From Methylobacter sp. (lineage in GTDB: Bacteria > Pseudomonadota > Gammaproteobacteria > Methylococcales > Methylomonadaceae): a DNA stretch of 64,000 nucleotides. The notes beneath the pieces are model-generated. The model was not told the DNA's origin. It made no database searches and saw nothing but the letters and a program-made list of their open reading frames with translations. Below are positions 15,894 to 25,758 of this stretch, piece after piece. The stretch is from assembly GCF_004322395.1 (NCBI RefSeq), contig NZ_SCTW01000009.1, positions 62,001 through 126,000 on the forward strand, read 5' to 3'. The translations under genes were made by a program, and so were the position numbers. Every line of letters starts with the position of its first letter. Position 1 is the first letter of the stretch.

Positions 15894-16985
15894 TCAGGTA
15901 TTTTGCACGACGATCTTGGGGAACTTTGTAGTGAAATCCTTAGCCTTCAACGCCAATATAGCCGCTGTCTTGCGGGCGATTTGCTTGTAAATTTGCGCAG
16001 GCCGCCCGTCCGGGTCGGCGACCACGGTCGGTCTGCCGGAATCGGCAAATTGACGGATGTTAATATCCAAAGGCAGGGCGCCAAGAAACTCGATTCTGTT
16101 GCGCTCGGCCATCGCCAGCCCGCCGCCCGAACCGAAAATGGCTTCTTCATGACCGCAATTGCTGCAAATATGGATACTCATGTTTTCGACCAAACCCAGC
16201 ACAGGCACATGGACTTTCTCGAACATACCCAAACCACGCTGAGCGTCAATCAACGCAATATCCTGCGGCGTTGTGACGATAATAGCGCCGCTAACCGGAA
16301 TCTGCTGCGACAGGGTCAGCTGAATATCGCCGGTGCCGGGCGGCAAGTCGATAATCAGATAGTCCAGGTTATCCCAGTTGGTGTCTTTAAGCAGTTGCTG
16401 TAAGGCATTGGTTACCATCGGGCCGCGCCAGATCATGGCTTGGTCGGCCTCGACCAGATAGCCTATAGAATTCGTCTGCACGCCGTAAGCGACTTTAGGC
16501 ATCATGGTTTTGTTGTCTTTACTTTCAGGAAAACCTGAAAGCCCTAACATCATCGGAATGCTGGGCCCGTAAATATCGGCATCCAGAATGCCGACATTCG
16601 CACCTTCAGCGGTCAGGGCCAAGGCCAGATTAACCGCCGTCGTCGATTTGCCGACGCCGCCTTTTCCGGATGCTACCGCGATGATGTTTTTAACGTTGGG
16701 CAGCGGTTTTAATGCTTGCTGCACGGCATGGGAAACGATTTTTACGCTGACTTCAACATTGACATTACCAATGCCGGGAAGAGTTTTCAGATGCTCTTCA
16801 ACATCCGCTTTAAGTTCGTTTATATAACTTTTCGCAGGATAGCCCAACTCCAGCTTGACGCTGACGTTGTTACCGTCAATCGCGATGGCTTTAACCGATT
16901 TTGCAGAAACCAGATCGGCTCCATTATTGGGGTCGATAAATGTTTGCAGAAGATCTTCTACAGCCGCTTTTTCGATGCTTGCCAT
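15894..16985 (-). CDS. apbC: Iron-sulfur cluster carrier protein ApbC (Mrp/NBP35 family)
   Basis: About 363 residues. The N-terminal ~90 residues are a DUF59/MIP18-like domain. The deviant Walker A SGKGGVGKS is at 106-114, the second P-loop loop is DLPPGTGDIQLTLSQ, and the cluster-bridging CxxC is at Cys274/Cys277 (CSNCG). It assembles and transfers [4Fe-4S] clusters in the cytosol. I start it at 16985, where GGAG lies seven bases upstream; a longer frame to 17030 has no family support. It is divergent from metG, the classical mrp-metG arrangement, with a shared 187-base promoter region. Confidence 0.93.
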   Translation of the reverse strand: MASIEKAAVEDLLQTFIDPNNGADLVSAKSVKAIAIDGNNVSVKLELGYPAKSYINELKADVEEHLKTLPGIGNVNVEVSVKIVSHAVQQALKPLPNVKNIIAVASGKGGVGKSTTAVNLALALTAEGANVGILDADIYGPSIPMMLGLSGFPESKDNKTMMPKVAYGVQTNSIGYLVEADQAMIWRGPMVTNALQQLLKDTNWDNLDYLIIDLPPGTGDIQLTLSQQIPVSGAIIVTTPQDIALIDAQRGLGMFEKVHVPVLGLVENMSIHICSNCGHEEAIFGSGGGLAMAERNRIEFLGALPLDINIRQFADSGRPTVVADPDGRPAQIYKQIARKTAAILALKAKDFTTKFPKIVVQNT

Positions 16986-17172
16986 GCCCACGCTCCACAA
17001 TTGTAATAAATGCGCCTGATCAATAACCAAGCATTGAACTCAAGATATAGGCCATTTTACCGATTTCAACCCGCTATTGCACTTATTAGCTGCCCGAAAA
17101 TCGCAGCTTGCGTTTGTTTTATGCCATAATAGCCAGCTAATTTTGCCTTCGAATTGCTAGAGCTTTTACACT

Positions 17173-19191
17173 ATGTCAGATAGAAAAATTCTCGTCACCA
17201 GCGCACTGCCTTACGCTAACGGCCCCATTCATCTTGGTCATTTGGTTGAATATATTCAAACGGATATTTGGGTGCGTTTTCAAAAACAACGCGGTAACCT
17301 TTGCTATTACGTTTGCGCTGATGACACGCATGGCACGCCGATTATGCTCAGGGCCGATCGGGAAGGCATTACCCCGGAACAGCTTATTGCCCAAGTCGCA
17401 AAAGAACATTTGGCCGACTTTACCGAATTCAGCGTCGCGTTCGATAATTACCACAGCACGCATTCCGAAGAAAACAAAGCCCTGTCGGCGCTGGTTTACG
17501 AGCGTTTACGCGATGCCGGACATATCGCTTCACGCAGCATTACCCAAGCTTACGATCCGGTTAAGAACATGTTCTTGTCCGACCGATTTATCAAAGGCGA
17601 ATGCCCCAAATGCGGCGCGCTCGATCAATACGGCGACAGCTGCGAAGCGTGCGGCGCAACCTATGCGCCGACCGAACTGAAAAATGCGGTTTCGGCAATT
17701 TCAGGCGCAAAACCCGTCGATAAAGACTCGGTACATTATTTCTTCGATCTGGCTAACTTTAGCGACATGCTTCGCGACTGGACGAATGCCGGCCATTTGC
17801 AACCCGAAGTCAGCAACAAATTGGCCGAATGGCTGGACGGCGGTTTGCAGCAGTGGGACATAAGCCGCGATGCGCCGTATTTTGGTTTTGAAATCCCCGA
17901 TGCGCCCGGCAAATACTTTTATGTTTGGCTGGATGCACCGATCGGTTACATGGCCAGCTTTAAAAACCTATGCGACAAACAGGGCTTGGATTTTAACGAG
18001 TTCTGGAGCAAAAACAGCGACGCCGAGCTGTACCATTTTATCGGCAAAGACATCATCTATTTCCACGCCTTATTCTGGCCTGCGATGTTGAGCGGAGCGC
18101 ATTTCCGGACGCCCAGCGCGATTTTCGCGCACGGATTCTTGACCGTGAACGGCGAAAAAATGTCCAAATCGCGCGGCACGTTTATCAAAGCCAGAACTTA
18201 TCTGGATCATTTGAATCCTGAATACCTGCGCTATTATTTTGCCGCCAAGCTCAGCGCCGGGGTCGATGACATCGATTTGAATTTCGACGATTTCAGCCAA
18301 CGGGTTAACTCCGATCTGGTCGGCAAAGTGGTCAATATCGCCAGCCGTTGCAGCGGTTTTATCGCCAAACGCTTTGACAATAAGTTGTCCGAGCAAAGTT
18401 CGGAACAAGCCTTGTTCCATGAATTCGTTACCGCCAACGCACAAATCGCCGAGTTTTACGAAACGCGCGAATTCGGCAAAGCCATGCGCGAAATCATGGC
18501 GCTGGCCGATAAAGCCAACCAATATATCGATGAGAAAAAACCCTGGCTGATCGCCAAGGAAGAAGGCAAAGATCAAGAACTGCACGAAGTCTGCACAATG
18601 GGGCTCAACCTGTTCCGCTTACTGGCTGTGTATTTGAAGCCGGTGCTTCCCGTGTTGGCCGGCAATGCGGAAAGCTTTTTAAATATCGATGCGCAAGCTT
18701 GGCCGGTTGATGCCAAGCCTTTGTTGAGCCATGCAATCAATGAATTTAAGCCATTGATGACGCGGGTTGAAGCCGATAAAATCGCGGCAATTATTGAAGC
18801 GTCCAAAGAAAACCTGGAAAAAACCGCCGAGCCTGTGAAAGCAAAAAAATGCGAGCCGATTGCCGACACCATCGAGTTTGAAGATTTTGCCAAGCTTGAT
18901 TTGCGTATTGCTAGAATAATCAAAGCCGATCATGTTGAAGGTGCGGATAAATTATTGCAGTTGACCGTGGATATTGGCGACGAAACCCGAAATATATTTG
19001 CCGGGATTAAATCCGCCTACAGCCCGGAAGATTTGGAAGGAAAATTGACCCTGGTTATTGCCAATCTTGCGCCGAGAAAAATGCGCTTTGGTATGTCTGA
19101 AGGCATGGTGCTCGCCGCAGGTCCCGGCGGCAAGGATATTTGGATTTTGAATCCTGATGAAGGGGCTCAACCTGGGATGCGGGTTAAGTAG
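17173..19191 (+). CDS. metG: Methionyl-tRNA synthetase
   Basis: A 672-residue class-I synthetase. HLGH (residues 20-23) is the HIGH signature, the zinc knuckle uses Cys144/147 and Cys157/160, and KMSKS is at 329-333. The C-terminal ~100 residues (from [20 protein letters not shown]) form the EMAP/Trbp111-type tRNA-binding dimerisation domain. It charges initiator and elongator tRNA-Met. The length is that of the long bacterial form. It is divergent from apbC and followed by a strong hairpin. Confidence 0.96.
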   Translation: MSDRKILVTSALPYANGPIHLGHLVEYIQTDIWVRFQKQRGNLCYYVCADDTHGTPIMLRADREGITPEQLIAQVAKEHLADFTEFSVAFDNYHSTHSEENKALSALVYERLRDAGHIASRSITQAYDPVKNMFLSDRFIKGECPKCGALDQYGDSCEACGATYAPTELKNAVSAISGAKPVDKDSVHYFFDLANFSDMLRDWTNAGHLQPEVSNKLAEWLDGGLQQWDISRDAPYFGFEIPDAPGKYFYVWLDAPIGYMASFKNLCDKQGLDFNEFWSKNSDAELYHFIGKDIIYFHALFWPAMLSGAHFRTPSAIFAHGFLTVNGEKMSKSRGTFIKARTYLDHLNPEYLRYYFAAKLSAGVDDIDLNFDDFSQRVNSDLVGKVVNIASRCSGFIAKRFDNKLSEQSSEQALFHEFVTANAQIAEFYETREFGKAMREIMALADKANQYIDEKKPWLIAKEEGKDQELHEVCTMGLNLFRLLAVYLKPVLPVLAGNAESFLNIDAQAWPVDAKPLLSHAINEFKPLMTRVEADKIAAIIEASKENLEKTAEPVKAKKCEPIADTIEFEDFAKLDLRIARIIKADHVEGADKLLQLTVDIGDETRNIFAGIKSAYSPEDLEGKLTLVIANLAPRKMRFGMSEGMVLAAGPGGKDIWILNPDEGAQPGMRVK

Positions 19192-19247
19192 TTTCGTTAT
19201 TGTCTTCATGGCTCTGGTAAATTATTATTAGTTAATAAGTTATTTAT

Positions 19248-19275
19248 TGTGGGCGCGAATAAATTCGCGCCCACA
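19248..19275. terminator. Hairpin terminator after metG
   Basis: TGTGGGCGCGAA (19248-19259) pairs perfectly with 19264-19275 around a TAAA loop. It stands 57 bases after the metG stop. There is no clear U-tract on the plus strand, so it may also be one of the dispersed palindromes. Confidence 0.55.
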
Positions 19276-19373
19276 GCATTCAACCATAAATATTTTGCGC
19301 TGGTTCCCAAACTCCTGTGTGGAACCATTAATAAATTGCTTGCCTAATCGGCTCTACGAGAATACCCCGGAAC

Positions 19374-19961
19374 ATGCCTGTTTCACCTGATGAATCTCCT
19401 ACCTTGATAGATCAAATAAATGCATTACTGCCGCAAACCCAATGCGGCCAATGCAGCTTCCAAGGCTGCCGTCCTTACGCCGAAGCCATCGCGTCCGGCA
19501 TTGCGGATATCAACCAATGCCCGCCGGGCGGTGACGAAGGCATACGCGATCTGGCCGCTTTATTAAGTGTCTCTCCCAAGCCGCTGAATACAAAGTTCGG
19601 CCAGCACAAGCCGCCAAGCGTTGCATTTATTGTTGAAGAAGATTGTATCGGCTGCACTAAATGTATCGCCGCCTGTCCGGTCGATGCGATATTGGGCGCG
19701 TCGAAATTCATGCACACGGTTATTGCTTCGGAATGTACCGGCTGCGAATTATGTATTGTGCCCTGTCCGGTCGATTGCATCGTGATGAAACCCGCACCGC
19801 CAAATAATGCCGAAGTGAGCCGAAGGCAAAAATCCGCACAGGCAAAACGGCGCTACGATGCGCGCTCCTTGCGCAAGGAAAAAGAAGAAACGGAAAAAGC
19901 AGAGCGTGCGAGAAAGAAAAAACAGGCATTGCTAAAAATGCAATCTGTGAAGAAAATGTAA
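19374..19961 (+). CDS. RnfB-like ferredoxin lacking the membrane anchor
   Basis: A 195-residue iron-sulfur protein. The RnfB/RsxB-specific four-cysteine cluster motif is at Cys24, 27, 32 and 49. Two bacterial-ferredoxin motifs follow (Cys91/94/97/101 and Cys121/124/127/131, [12 protein letters not shown] and [12 protein letters not shown]). It then ends in a charged Lys/Glu/Arg-rich tail. Canonical RnfB starts with a transmembrane helix, which is absent here, and no other rnf genes adjoin. It is therefore likely a soluble three-cluster electron carrier related to RnfB. Stand-alone RnfB-like genes next to metG are a recurring arrangement in my recollection, but the partner is unknown. Confidence 0.8.
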   Translation: MPVSPDESPTLIDQINALLPQTQCGQCSFQGCRPYAEAIASGIADINQCPPGGDEGIRDLAALLSVSPKPLNTKFGQHKPPSVAFIVEEDCIGCTKCIAACPVDAILGASKFMHTVIASECTGCELCIVPCPVDCIVMKPAPPNNAEVSRRQKSAQAKRRYDARSLRKEKEETEKAERARKKKQALLKMQSVKKM

Positions 19962-20045
19962 CGGTTGCGGCGGATTGCCTAGCGGCAAATCCACCTTGCA
20001 GCATTACGCAGAATCAATCCGGATAGAAGTATTATTCACTGTCGG

Positions 20046-20744
20046 CTAAAAACGATAGTTAAGGGCCGTGCGAACACTGTGCGTTACCAACTCAATATTC
20101 GCAAATCCGTTTGGATCAGTCACTCCAACAACGTTAGAGAGTTTCATCGATAATGGATCGCCATAGTCAGAATAGATGTACTCGGTGCGTAGCGATAGAT
20201 TCTCGTAAACAGCATATTCCAAGCCACCACCTAAGGCCCAACCAGTTTGAACACTGGTATTTTTTACCCTCTCAAACACTTCATTAGTATATTCGAGCTG
20301 AGTATCTGCAAAGCTAACGCCTGCCGTGACGAAAGGTAAAAATTTGTCCAACGCATATCCCATCTTTGCACGGATAGCGCCTTGTAACCTATTCTCAAAA
20401 GTGAATTTATCGAATTGAGCAAACTGATTAGTGTTATTAAATTCACTTTTACTGTCCGGGTAAGTAAAATCAAGCTCCCCGCCCAACACAAAGCCAGACG
20501 GAAATTGGTAGTTGTAACCGGCCTGCACACCGGGCAGAAAATCGGTATCGTTTATATGCTGATGGTATGGCGTGTTGAGAAAGTTGATGTGGCTGGAATT
20601 TAATTGAGCTTCATTGAATATTGCTCCCGCGCTAACTCCCGCATAAAAGCCGGCCCAAGGCGCAGTATTTGTTACAGTCTGAGCTGCAGAAGCGCCGCTT
20701 GTAACAATAGCAAGGAAAGCAATTGTTTTAATATCTATCTTCAT
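20046..20744 (-). CDS. Outer-membrane beta-barrel protein (Omp25/Omp31-like)
   Basis: A 232-residue protein with a signal peptide ending near SGASA. It then has PWAGFYAGVSAG and alternating strands (GVQAGYNYQF, FVLGGELDF, LSLRTEYIYSDYG), finishing with the terminal-phenylalanine strand SVRTALNYRF. This is the eight-stranded OMP_b-brl type barrel. Its role could be structural or adhesive and is unknown. It converges with the RnfB-like gene. No operon partner is apparent. Confidence 0.8.
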   Translation of the reverse strand: MKIDIKTIAFLAIVTSGASAAQTVTNTAPWAGFYAGVSAGAIFNEAQLNSSHINFLNTPYHQHINDTDFLPGVQAGYNYQFPSGFVLGGELDFTYPDSKSEFNNTNQFAQFDKFTFENRLQGAIRAKMGYALDKFLPFVTAGVSFADTQLEYTNEVFERVKNTSVQTGWALGGGLEYAVYENLSLRTEYIYSDYGDPLSMKLSNVVGVTDPNGFANIELVTHSVRTALNYRF

Positions 20745-21548
20745 TGTTTATCTCTGAGTTTTTTCTTGAAATCAGTTTAGCATAACAGGCAGCTTCTGTA
20801 AGCAACCTCCTTATTTTATAAGGATTTTTAGCGCCTGAGTTCAGTTGAATATTGAGGAGGGACTGGATCGATACAATGATTGAGGTTTGGTCAAATCATG
20901 GTGCGGCGGATGGAGAGCGTAACTGACCCCATCCTATGTTAATGGGGGTTCTGCTGTGGTTTCTTCCTATTCATGCAGAAGAATCATGGAGTACCTCAAC
21001 CGATCGTCCTTTAACAAAGTCTTTACTCCTGAATATAGTTGAAAAGCACGACGAACGGTTAAGTATTAATTATTACTGTTGAGCTTAATAAACGAAAGGT
21101 GGAGAGATAGAAAACCTCAAGCCCCTCGAAAAGTGTTTGCAGACATCCGGTACGTTTTTAGAACGAGGTGCCAATTGAAAACCATGCCCCAAAGTGATTA
21201 AGGTCTGGAATAACACCTTGCCAACTTCGATAAATCGAGTTGATCGATCATTTCAACGATGAAATTCGCTAAGTATCCTTACGGCAATCATTCGTCTACG
21301 GACAGCAGAAACAGGTATGATTGATTGCAGTCAAACGGTACAAAACGACCCATGGCCTCTTATCCGTAAAGAGGAAACTGATTGTTATCTTACTCTAGGT
21401 CAGCTTTAATGAGGATAAGTCCGACAGACTCTTAGCTATCGCAAACACTCTCCCTTCTGTACGTCATCGTTTCCTCATCTTACATATCCACCGTACCAAA
21501 AACTTCAAAAATGATTACTTCCTAATCAACCTATCAAATATCATTTAA
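20745..21548. other. Long intergenic region without recognisable genes
   Basis: About 800 bases between the outer-membrane barrel gene and the sulfur motif. Stop codons break all frames into short pieces. A small CCCCAT/ATGGGG hairpin is at 20927-20947. I see no tRNA, riboswitch or intact transposase. Part of it could be decayed mobile DNA, but nothing supports a specific name. Confidence 0.6.
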
Positions 21549-21578
21549 TTAGATATATCCATCTAATAATATCGTTTT
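21549..21578 (+). promoter_or_regulatory. Putative sulfur-regulator binding site upstream of the YezD/porin unit
   Basis: The pattern TTAGAT-N6-ATCTAA-N2-ATATCGTTTT begins at 21549. An identical arrangement with the same spacings starts at 23603 upstream of sbp. The dyad TTAGAT/ATCTAA is the type of site bound by LysR regulators, and a CysB-like regulator gene lies downstream at 28392. The assignment to that regulator is inference. Confidence 0.6.
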
Positions 21579-21665
21579 ATTAAACACGAAATCCTCTCTA
21601 AACTTCCTCCCAACATAAACGACCGGTTTTACCTTCGTCACAGTAGTGGCCTTCAGGAGATTTTC

Positions 21666-21839
21666 ATGGCGCTTAAATTGGAAAAAACACACAAAGAACC
21701 GCGAATAACTGAAATCGCAAATCAGGTTGCCGATCTGTTACAGGATCTTAAGTTTGGCTCGATTGAAATCATTGTTCATGAAAGCAAAGTTGTACAAATA
21801 GAGCGCAAGGAGAAATTGCGCTTCGATAATAAAAAATAA
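21666..21839 (+). CDS. YezD family small protein (DUF2292)
   Basis: A 57-residue protein ending LKFGSIEIIVHESKVVQIER then KEKLRF, the core of the YezD/DUF2292 family. Members are short, predicted cytoplasmic, of unknown function, and repeatedly found beside sulfate or organosulfur uptake genes. Here it leads the porin and sulfate-transport genes and has the putative regulator site about 90 bases upstream. The start at 21666 follows CAGGAGATTTTC. Together with the context this suggests expression under sulfur limitation. Confidence 0.8.
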   Translation: MALKLEKTHKEPRITEIANQVADLLQDLKFGSIEIIVHESKVVQIERKEKLRFDNKK

Positions 21840-21953
21840 CTATAAATTTCCACCGTAAAAAACGGCGAAAACATTACTACAACGAGAAAGGGAGCCGACC
21901 GGATCACCGGAAGTTGCTGCGATCAAGAGATAATAAAATTAAGGTGAAAATAT

Positions 21954-23471
21954 ATGAAGCGCAATTTCATTAATTCCGCGTCGGCAACCGGGGCTTTGGG
22001 CCTGCTGATGTGGTCAGGCTTGGCTAGCGCCGAGGATTACTATGTAGCAACAAGAGGCTATCGCGTCGAGCCGGAACCCGATCCACCGTCTTATGTGCGG
22101 AATTTAAGCAAAACCCAATTCGAGCAGTTCCGCGATGTCGAATGGCTGGATGTGGGTTTGGATTTTCGCACCCGCTATGAATACCGTGAAAACGACTTGC
22201 GGCGCAGAGTCGATCCTACAACGGGGGCTACGTTAAATACTTTTCGCAACGATCCCGACAATTTATGGTTGTTGCGGACACGAGCCTATGTCGGGGTAAA
22301 AGATATTCTCGATCCCTTACGCTTTGCGGTGGAGTTTCAGGACTCCCGCAGCTATAACGGCCTATATGAACGAACCGATTCCGATATTAACGAATTCGAA
22401 CTAATCCAAGGTTACGGCGAGTTGTATTTCGACAATGCGCTCGGCCATAACCGGCCGTTAAGCATTCGCGCCGGTCGTCAGTCTTTGGAATTGCTGGATC
22501 GGCGTCTGATAGGCAACAACCAGTTCCGTAATACCACCAACAACTTCGAGGGTTATCGCGTCCAATTCGGCAAAAAGCAAAACGACTGGCATTTGGATAC
22601 CTTCGCATTGCAACCGGTTGAGCGCTTGAAATACAACTTCGACCAACCCGATGAAGATACCTGGATTTATGGGGGTGTACTAAGCCTGAGAAAATGGTCG
22701 GAATTTATCACTATCCAGCCCTACTTCCTGGGCCGAAAAACTAATGGCGACCCTTATAACCGGGTTGCCGCCAATCGCAAGAACGATATGGATATTTATG
22801 CGCCGGGCTTGCGGGTTTACGGTTTATTCGGCAGCAGCGGTTTTGATTTCGATGCCGACATCAACAAACAGTTTGGCCGATTCGGCTACACCAGAACGGG
22901 CGTACCGACACAGCTTATGCTTCAGCATGATGCCTTGGCATACTCGCTGGAGCTTGGCTATACCTTCGACCATGACTGGAAACCCAGAGCCAGTTTGTAT
23001 TACGGCTTCGGTACCGGCGACAAGGATCCTAACAGAAATGCTTCCAGCGGATCGAACGAGCGCTTCGATGCTTTTTACGGCTTCAACCAGCCGTGGTCGC
23101 GCAACGATTATTTCTCTTGGGATAACATACATGCACCCAAAGCCAGATTGGAATTCACCCCGTATAAAGACGTCCGTGTCGATACCGGGTATAACGCCTA
23201 CTGGCTGGAAAGCGAAACCGATGCTTGGAACAGGGCTAACTTAAGAGATGTAACCGGCAAAAGCGGCAGTTTCCTGGGGCACGAATTCGATATTCGTATG
23301 CGGCACAAACTCAATCCTTATGCGGAGTGGAGCTTAAGCTATGCCCGCTTTACGCCGGGTGACTTTACCACGTCTCAGGCGAGAGTAAACGGCCCCTTTA
23401 CCACAGAACCCAGCAACTTCTTCTATTTCGAAGTATCGCTGAATGCGTTTGGCGACGGTAAACCCAAGTAA
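21954..23471 (+). CDS. Alginate-export (AlgE-like) family outer-membrane porin
   Basis: A 505-residue exported protein with signal MKRNFINSASATGALGLLMW ending near GLASA. It is rich in aromatic beta-strands typical of the Alginate_exp barrel (WLDVGLDFRTRYEY, RPLSIRAGRQSLELLDRRLI). It ends with a terminal aromatic strand, FYFEVSLNAF. It lies between the YezD gene and the sulfate-binding protein gene, so the substrate is more likely a sulfur compound or anion than alginate. That reading comes from context only. An AAGGTG ribosome site precedes the ATG. Confidence 0.8.
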   Translation: MKRNFINSASATGALGLLMWSGLASAEDYYVATRGYRVEPEPDPPSYVRNLSKTQFEQFRDVEWLDVGLDFRTRYEYRENDLRRRVDPTTGATLNTFRNDPDNLWLLRTRAYVGVKDILDPLRFAVEFQDSRSYNGLYERTDSDINEFELIQGYGELYFDNALGHNRPLSIRAGRQSLELLDRRLIGNNQFRNTTNNFEGYRVQFGKKQNDWHLDTFALQPVERLKYNFDQPDEDTWIYGGVLSLRKWSEFITIQPYFLGRKTNGDPYNRVAANRKNDMDIYAPGLRVYGLFGSSGFDFDADINKQFGRFGYTRTGVPTQLMLQHDALAYSLELGYTFDHDWKPRASLYYGFGTGDKDPNRNASSGSNERFDAFYGFNQPWSRNDYFSWDNIHAPKARLEFTPYKDVRVDTGYNAYWLESETDAWNRANLRDVTGKSGSFLGHEFDIRMRHKLNPYAEWSLSYARFTPGDFTTSQARVNGPFTTEPSNFFYFEVSLNAFGDGKPK

Positions 23472-23602
23472 AGGATTGCAAAGGCAAAACGTTCCTTCTG
23501 CCTGATCCTCTCTTGCTCCGGCATGCGGAGGATCAGGCCAACGCTGTTAATAAATAGTTATAGAGTCCGGAATGATTTTTTAAACCGGTACATATCTATT
23601 TT

Positions 23603-23632
23603 TTAGATATTTATATCTAAATATATCGTTTT
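23603..23632 (+). promoter_or_regulatory. Putative sulfur-regulator binding site upstream of the sulfate-binding protein gene
   Basis: TTAGAT at 23603-23608, ATCTAA at 23615-23620 and ATATCGTTTT at 23623-23632 repeat the motif seen at 21549-21578 with identical spacing. The non-conserved bases differ, so this is not a simple recent duplication. It lies 107 bases before the sbp start codon. Confidence 0.6.
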
Positions 23633-23738
23633 TATTGGCCAGTCAGTTTGGTTACTATGATTGCCATGCGGATCGGTATGACACTTAATTAAAACGATGC
23701 GGCAAAACAAATTACACATCTTCCATTAAGGAGAAACC

Positions 23739-24743
23739 ATGAAATTCACCCAAGCATTAAAACACCTGTTGTTCACGCTAACCCTACTGTTTAGCGGTGC
23801 GGTTTTGGCGGATAGAACCATTCTGAATGTTTCATACGATCCAACCAGAGAGCTGTATCAGGACTTCAACAAGGAGTTCATTAAATACTGGAAAGACAAA
23901 ACCGGGGAAGATGTCGGTGTTCAGCAATCCCACGGTGGTGGCGGCAAACAGACACGTGCGGTAATCGATGGTTTGGAAGCGGACGTAGTAACCTTGGCGT
24001 TGTCATACGATATCGACCAAATTGCCGAACGGGCTCGGTTGCTGCCTAAAGATTGGCAAAGCCGGTTACCCAACAACAGTTTGCCTTACACGTCCACCAT
24101 TGTGTTTTTGGTGCGCCAAGGCAATCCCAAGGGCATTAAAAACTGGGATGATCTGGCCAAAGAAGGCGTCTCGGTGATTACTCCCAATCCTAAAACCTCC
24201 GGCGGCGCGCGTTACAACTATCTGGCCGCCTGGGCATTTGGAGAAAAGGCTTACGGCAGCAAGGATGCCGCTAAAGAATTTGTAAAGAAAATTTACAAGA
24301 ATGCGCCGGTTTTGGATTCCGGTGCGCGCGGTTCTACCACAACCTTTACTCAACGCGGTATCGGCGATGTACTGATCACCTGGGAAAACGAAGCGTTTTT
24401 AGCGGTTAACGAAGAGGGGGCCGGAAAATTCGAGATAGTGGTCCCGCCAGTCAGTATTAAGGCGGAAACGCCGGTAGCGGTGGTCGATAAAGTCACCAAA
24501 AAGAACGGCAACCAGGATTTGGCGGAAGCCTATCTGCAATACCTGTATTCGCCGATTGGGCAAAAACTGGCGGCGAAACATTATTACCGTCCGTACCAAC
24601 CGGAACATGCCAGTCCTGAAGACTTAAAACGCTTTCCAAAATTGGAGCTGTTTACCGTCAATGAAAAATTCGGCAGCTGGGCGCAAGTGCAAAAAGAGCA
24701 TTTCGATGACGGCGCCGCTTTCGATCAAATCTATAAGCCTTAA
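23739..24743 (+). CDS. Periplasmic sulfate-binding protein of an ABC transporter
   Basis: A 334-residue protein with a cleavable signal ending GAVLA. It has the Sbp/CysP hallmarks [50 protein letters not shown] and the sulfate-loop region [10 protein letters not shown]. It captures sulfate or thiosulfate in the periplasm for the CysTWA complex encoded downstream; whether it corresponds to Sbp or CysP cannot be decided here. A strong hairpin follows its stop and may keep its transcript more abundant than that of the permease genes. Confidence 0.92.
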   Translation: MKFTQALKHLLFTLTLLFSGAVLADRTILNVSYDPTRELYQDFNKEFIKYWKDKTGEDVGVQQSHGGGGKQTRAVIDGLEADVVTLALSYDIDQIAERARLLPKDWQSRLPNNSLPYTSTIVFLVRQGNPKGIKNWDDLAKEGVSVITPNPKTSGGARYNYLAAWAFGEKAYGSKDAAKEFVKKIYKNAPVLDSGARGSTTTFTQRGIGDVLITWENEAFLAVNEEGAGKFEIVVPPVSIKAETPVAVVDKVTKKNGNQDLAEAYLQYLYSPIGQKLAAKHYYRPYQPEHASPEDLKRFPKLELFTVNEKFGSWAQVQKEHFDDGAAFDQIYKP

Positions 24744-24754
24744 GCAAATCTCAC

Positions 24755-24782
24755 GCGGGAGCGAACGGACGTTCGCTCCCGC
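24755..24782 (+). terminator. Hairpin after the sulfate-binding protein gene
   Basis: GCGGGAGCGAAC (24755-24766) pairs perfectly with GTTCGCTCCCGC (24771-24782) around GGAC, followed by TTTGT. It begins 12 bases after the stop and lies 139 bases before cysT, so it is probably a partial terminator within the sulfate operon. Confidence 0.7.
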
Positions 24783-24920
24783 TTTGTATATTAGGAACAG
24801 ATGAAATGTAACAATTCAGTCCCTCTTTTTCAAAGGTAAAGGTGAATGCTTACCATGAACAGTTGGGAGATATAACCCTTGTGTATTTAATGCCACTATT
24901 TAAAATCGAAAATTACTGAC

Positions 24921-25748
24921 ATGCCGCAAAGTAAAATCATGCCTGGATTTCGCCCGGCCATCGGCTTTACCCTGTTCTATCTGGCCTTGATCGTGCTGAT
25001 TCCGCTCAGCGCGATGCTGCTGAAAACGTTTCAGCTTAGCCTGGACGAATACTGGGCGATACTGACCAATCAGCGCGTGCAGGCTTCGTTCCGGCTCAGC
25101 TTTGGCGCAGCGCTGATTGCCGCCGCTGTGGCCGCTGTTTTCGGCTTTATCATTGCCTGGTCGCTGGTGCGCTACTCGTTTCCCGGCAAGCGTCTGTTCG
25201 ATGCACTGATCGATTTGCCGTTCGCCTTGCCGACCGCCGTGGCCGGTATCGTGCTGGCCGCGATCTACGAACCCAACGGCTGGATCGGCAAGCTGGTCAT
25301 GGACAGCACCGGAATACAAATTGCTTACAAGCCGCTGGGTATCGTCTTCGCTTTAATCTTCATCGGCTTGCCGTTTGTGGTGCGCACCATCGAGCCGGTG
25401 TTGCAGGAATTCGATATCGCGATGGAAGAAGCCGCCGCCAGTCTCGGCGCGACGCGCTTGCAAGCGTTTGTCAAAGTCATTTTGCCCAATATCCTGCCCG
25501 CCGCCATTACCGGCTTTGCGCTGGCTTTTGCGCGTGGCGTCGGCGAATACGGGTCGGTGATTTTCATTGCCGGCAATATGCCTTATATCTCGGAAATCGT
25601 GCCGCTTTTGATTATCACCAAACTGGAACAATACGATTATCCCGGGGCAACCGCGATTGGCTTGACCATGCTGATCTTGTCGTTTCTGTTGCTGTTACTG
25701 ATTAACGGACTGCAATGGTGGGTTCGCCGCCGTTCGGGACAACTGTGA
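24921..25748 (+). CDS. cysT: Sulfate ABC transporter permease CysT
   Basis: A 275-residue inner-membrane permease with about six hydrophobic helices. The EAA loop is [23 protein letters not shown], followed by [22 protein letters not shown], and the early [15 protein letters not shown] segment is typical of CysT (CysU). It pairs with CysW to form the sulfate channel driven by CysA. Ten bases separate it from cysW. Confidence 0.94.
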   Translation: MPQSKIMPGFRPAIGFTLFYLALIVLIPLSAMLLKTFQLSLDEYWAILTNQRVQASFRLSFGAALIAAAVAAVFGFIIAWSLVRYSFPGKRLFDALIDLPFALPTAVAGIVLAAIYEPNGWIGKLVMDSTGIQIAYKPLGIVFALIFIGLPFVVRTIEPVLQEFDIAMEEAAASLGATRLQAFVKVILPNILPAAITGFALAFARGVGEYGSVIFIAGNMPYISEIVPLLIITKLEQYDYPGATAIGLTMLILSFLLLLLINGLQWWVRRRSGQL

Positions 25749-25758
25749 GAGGTTTGTA

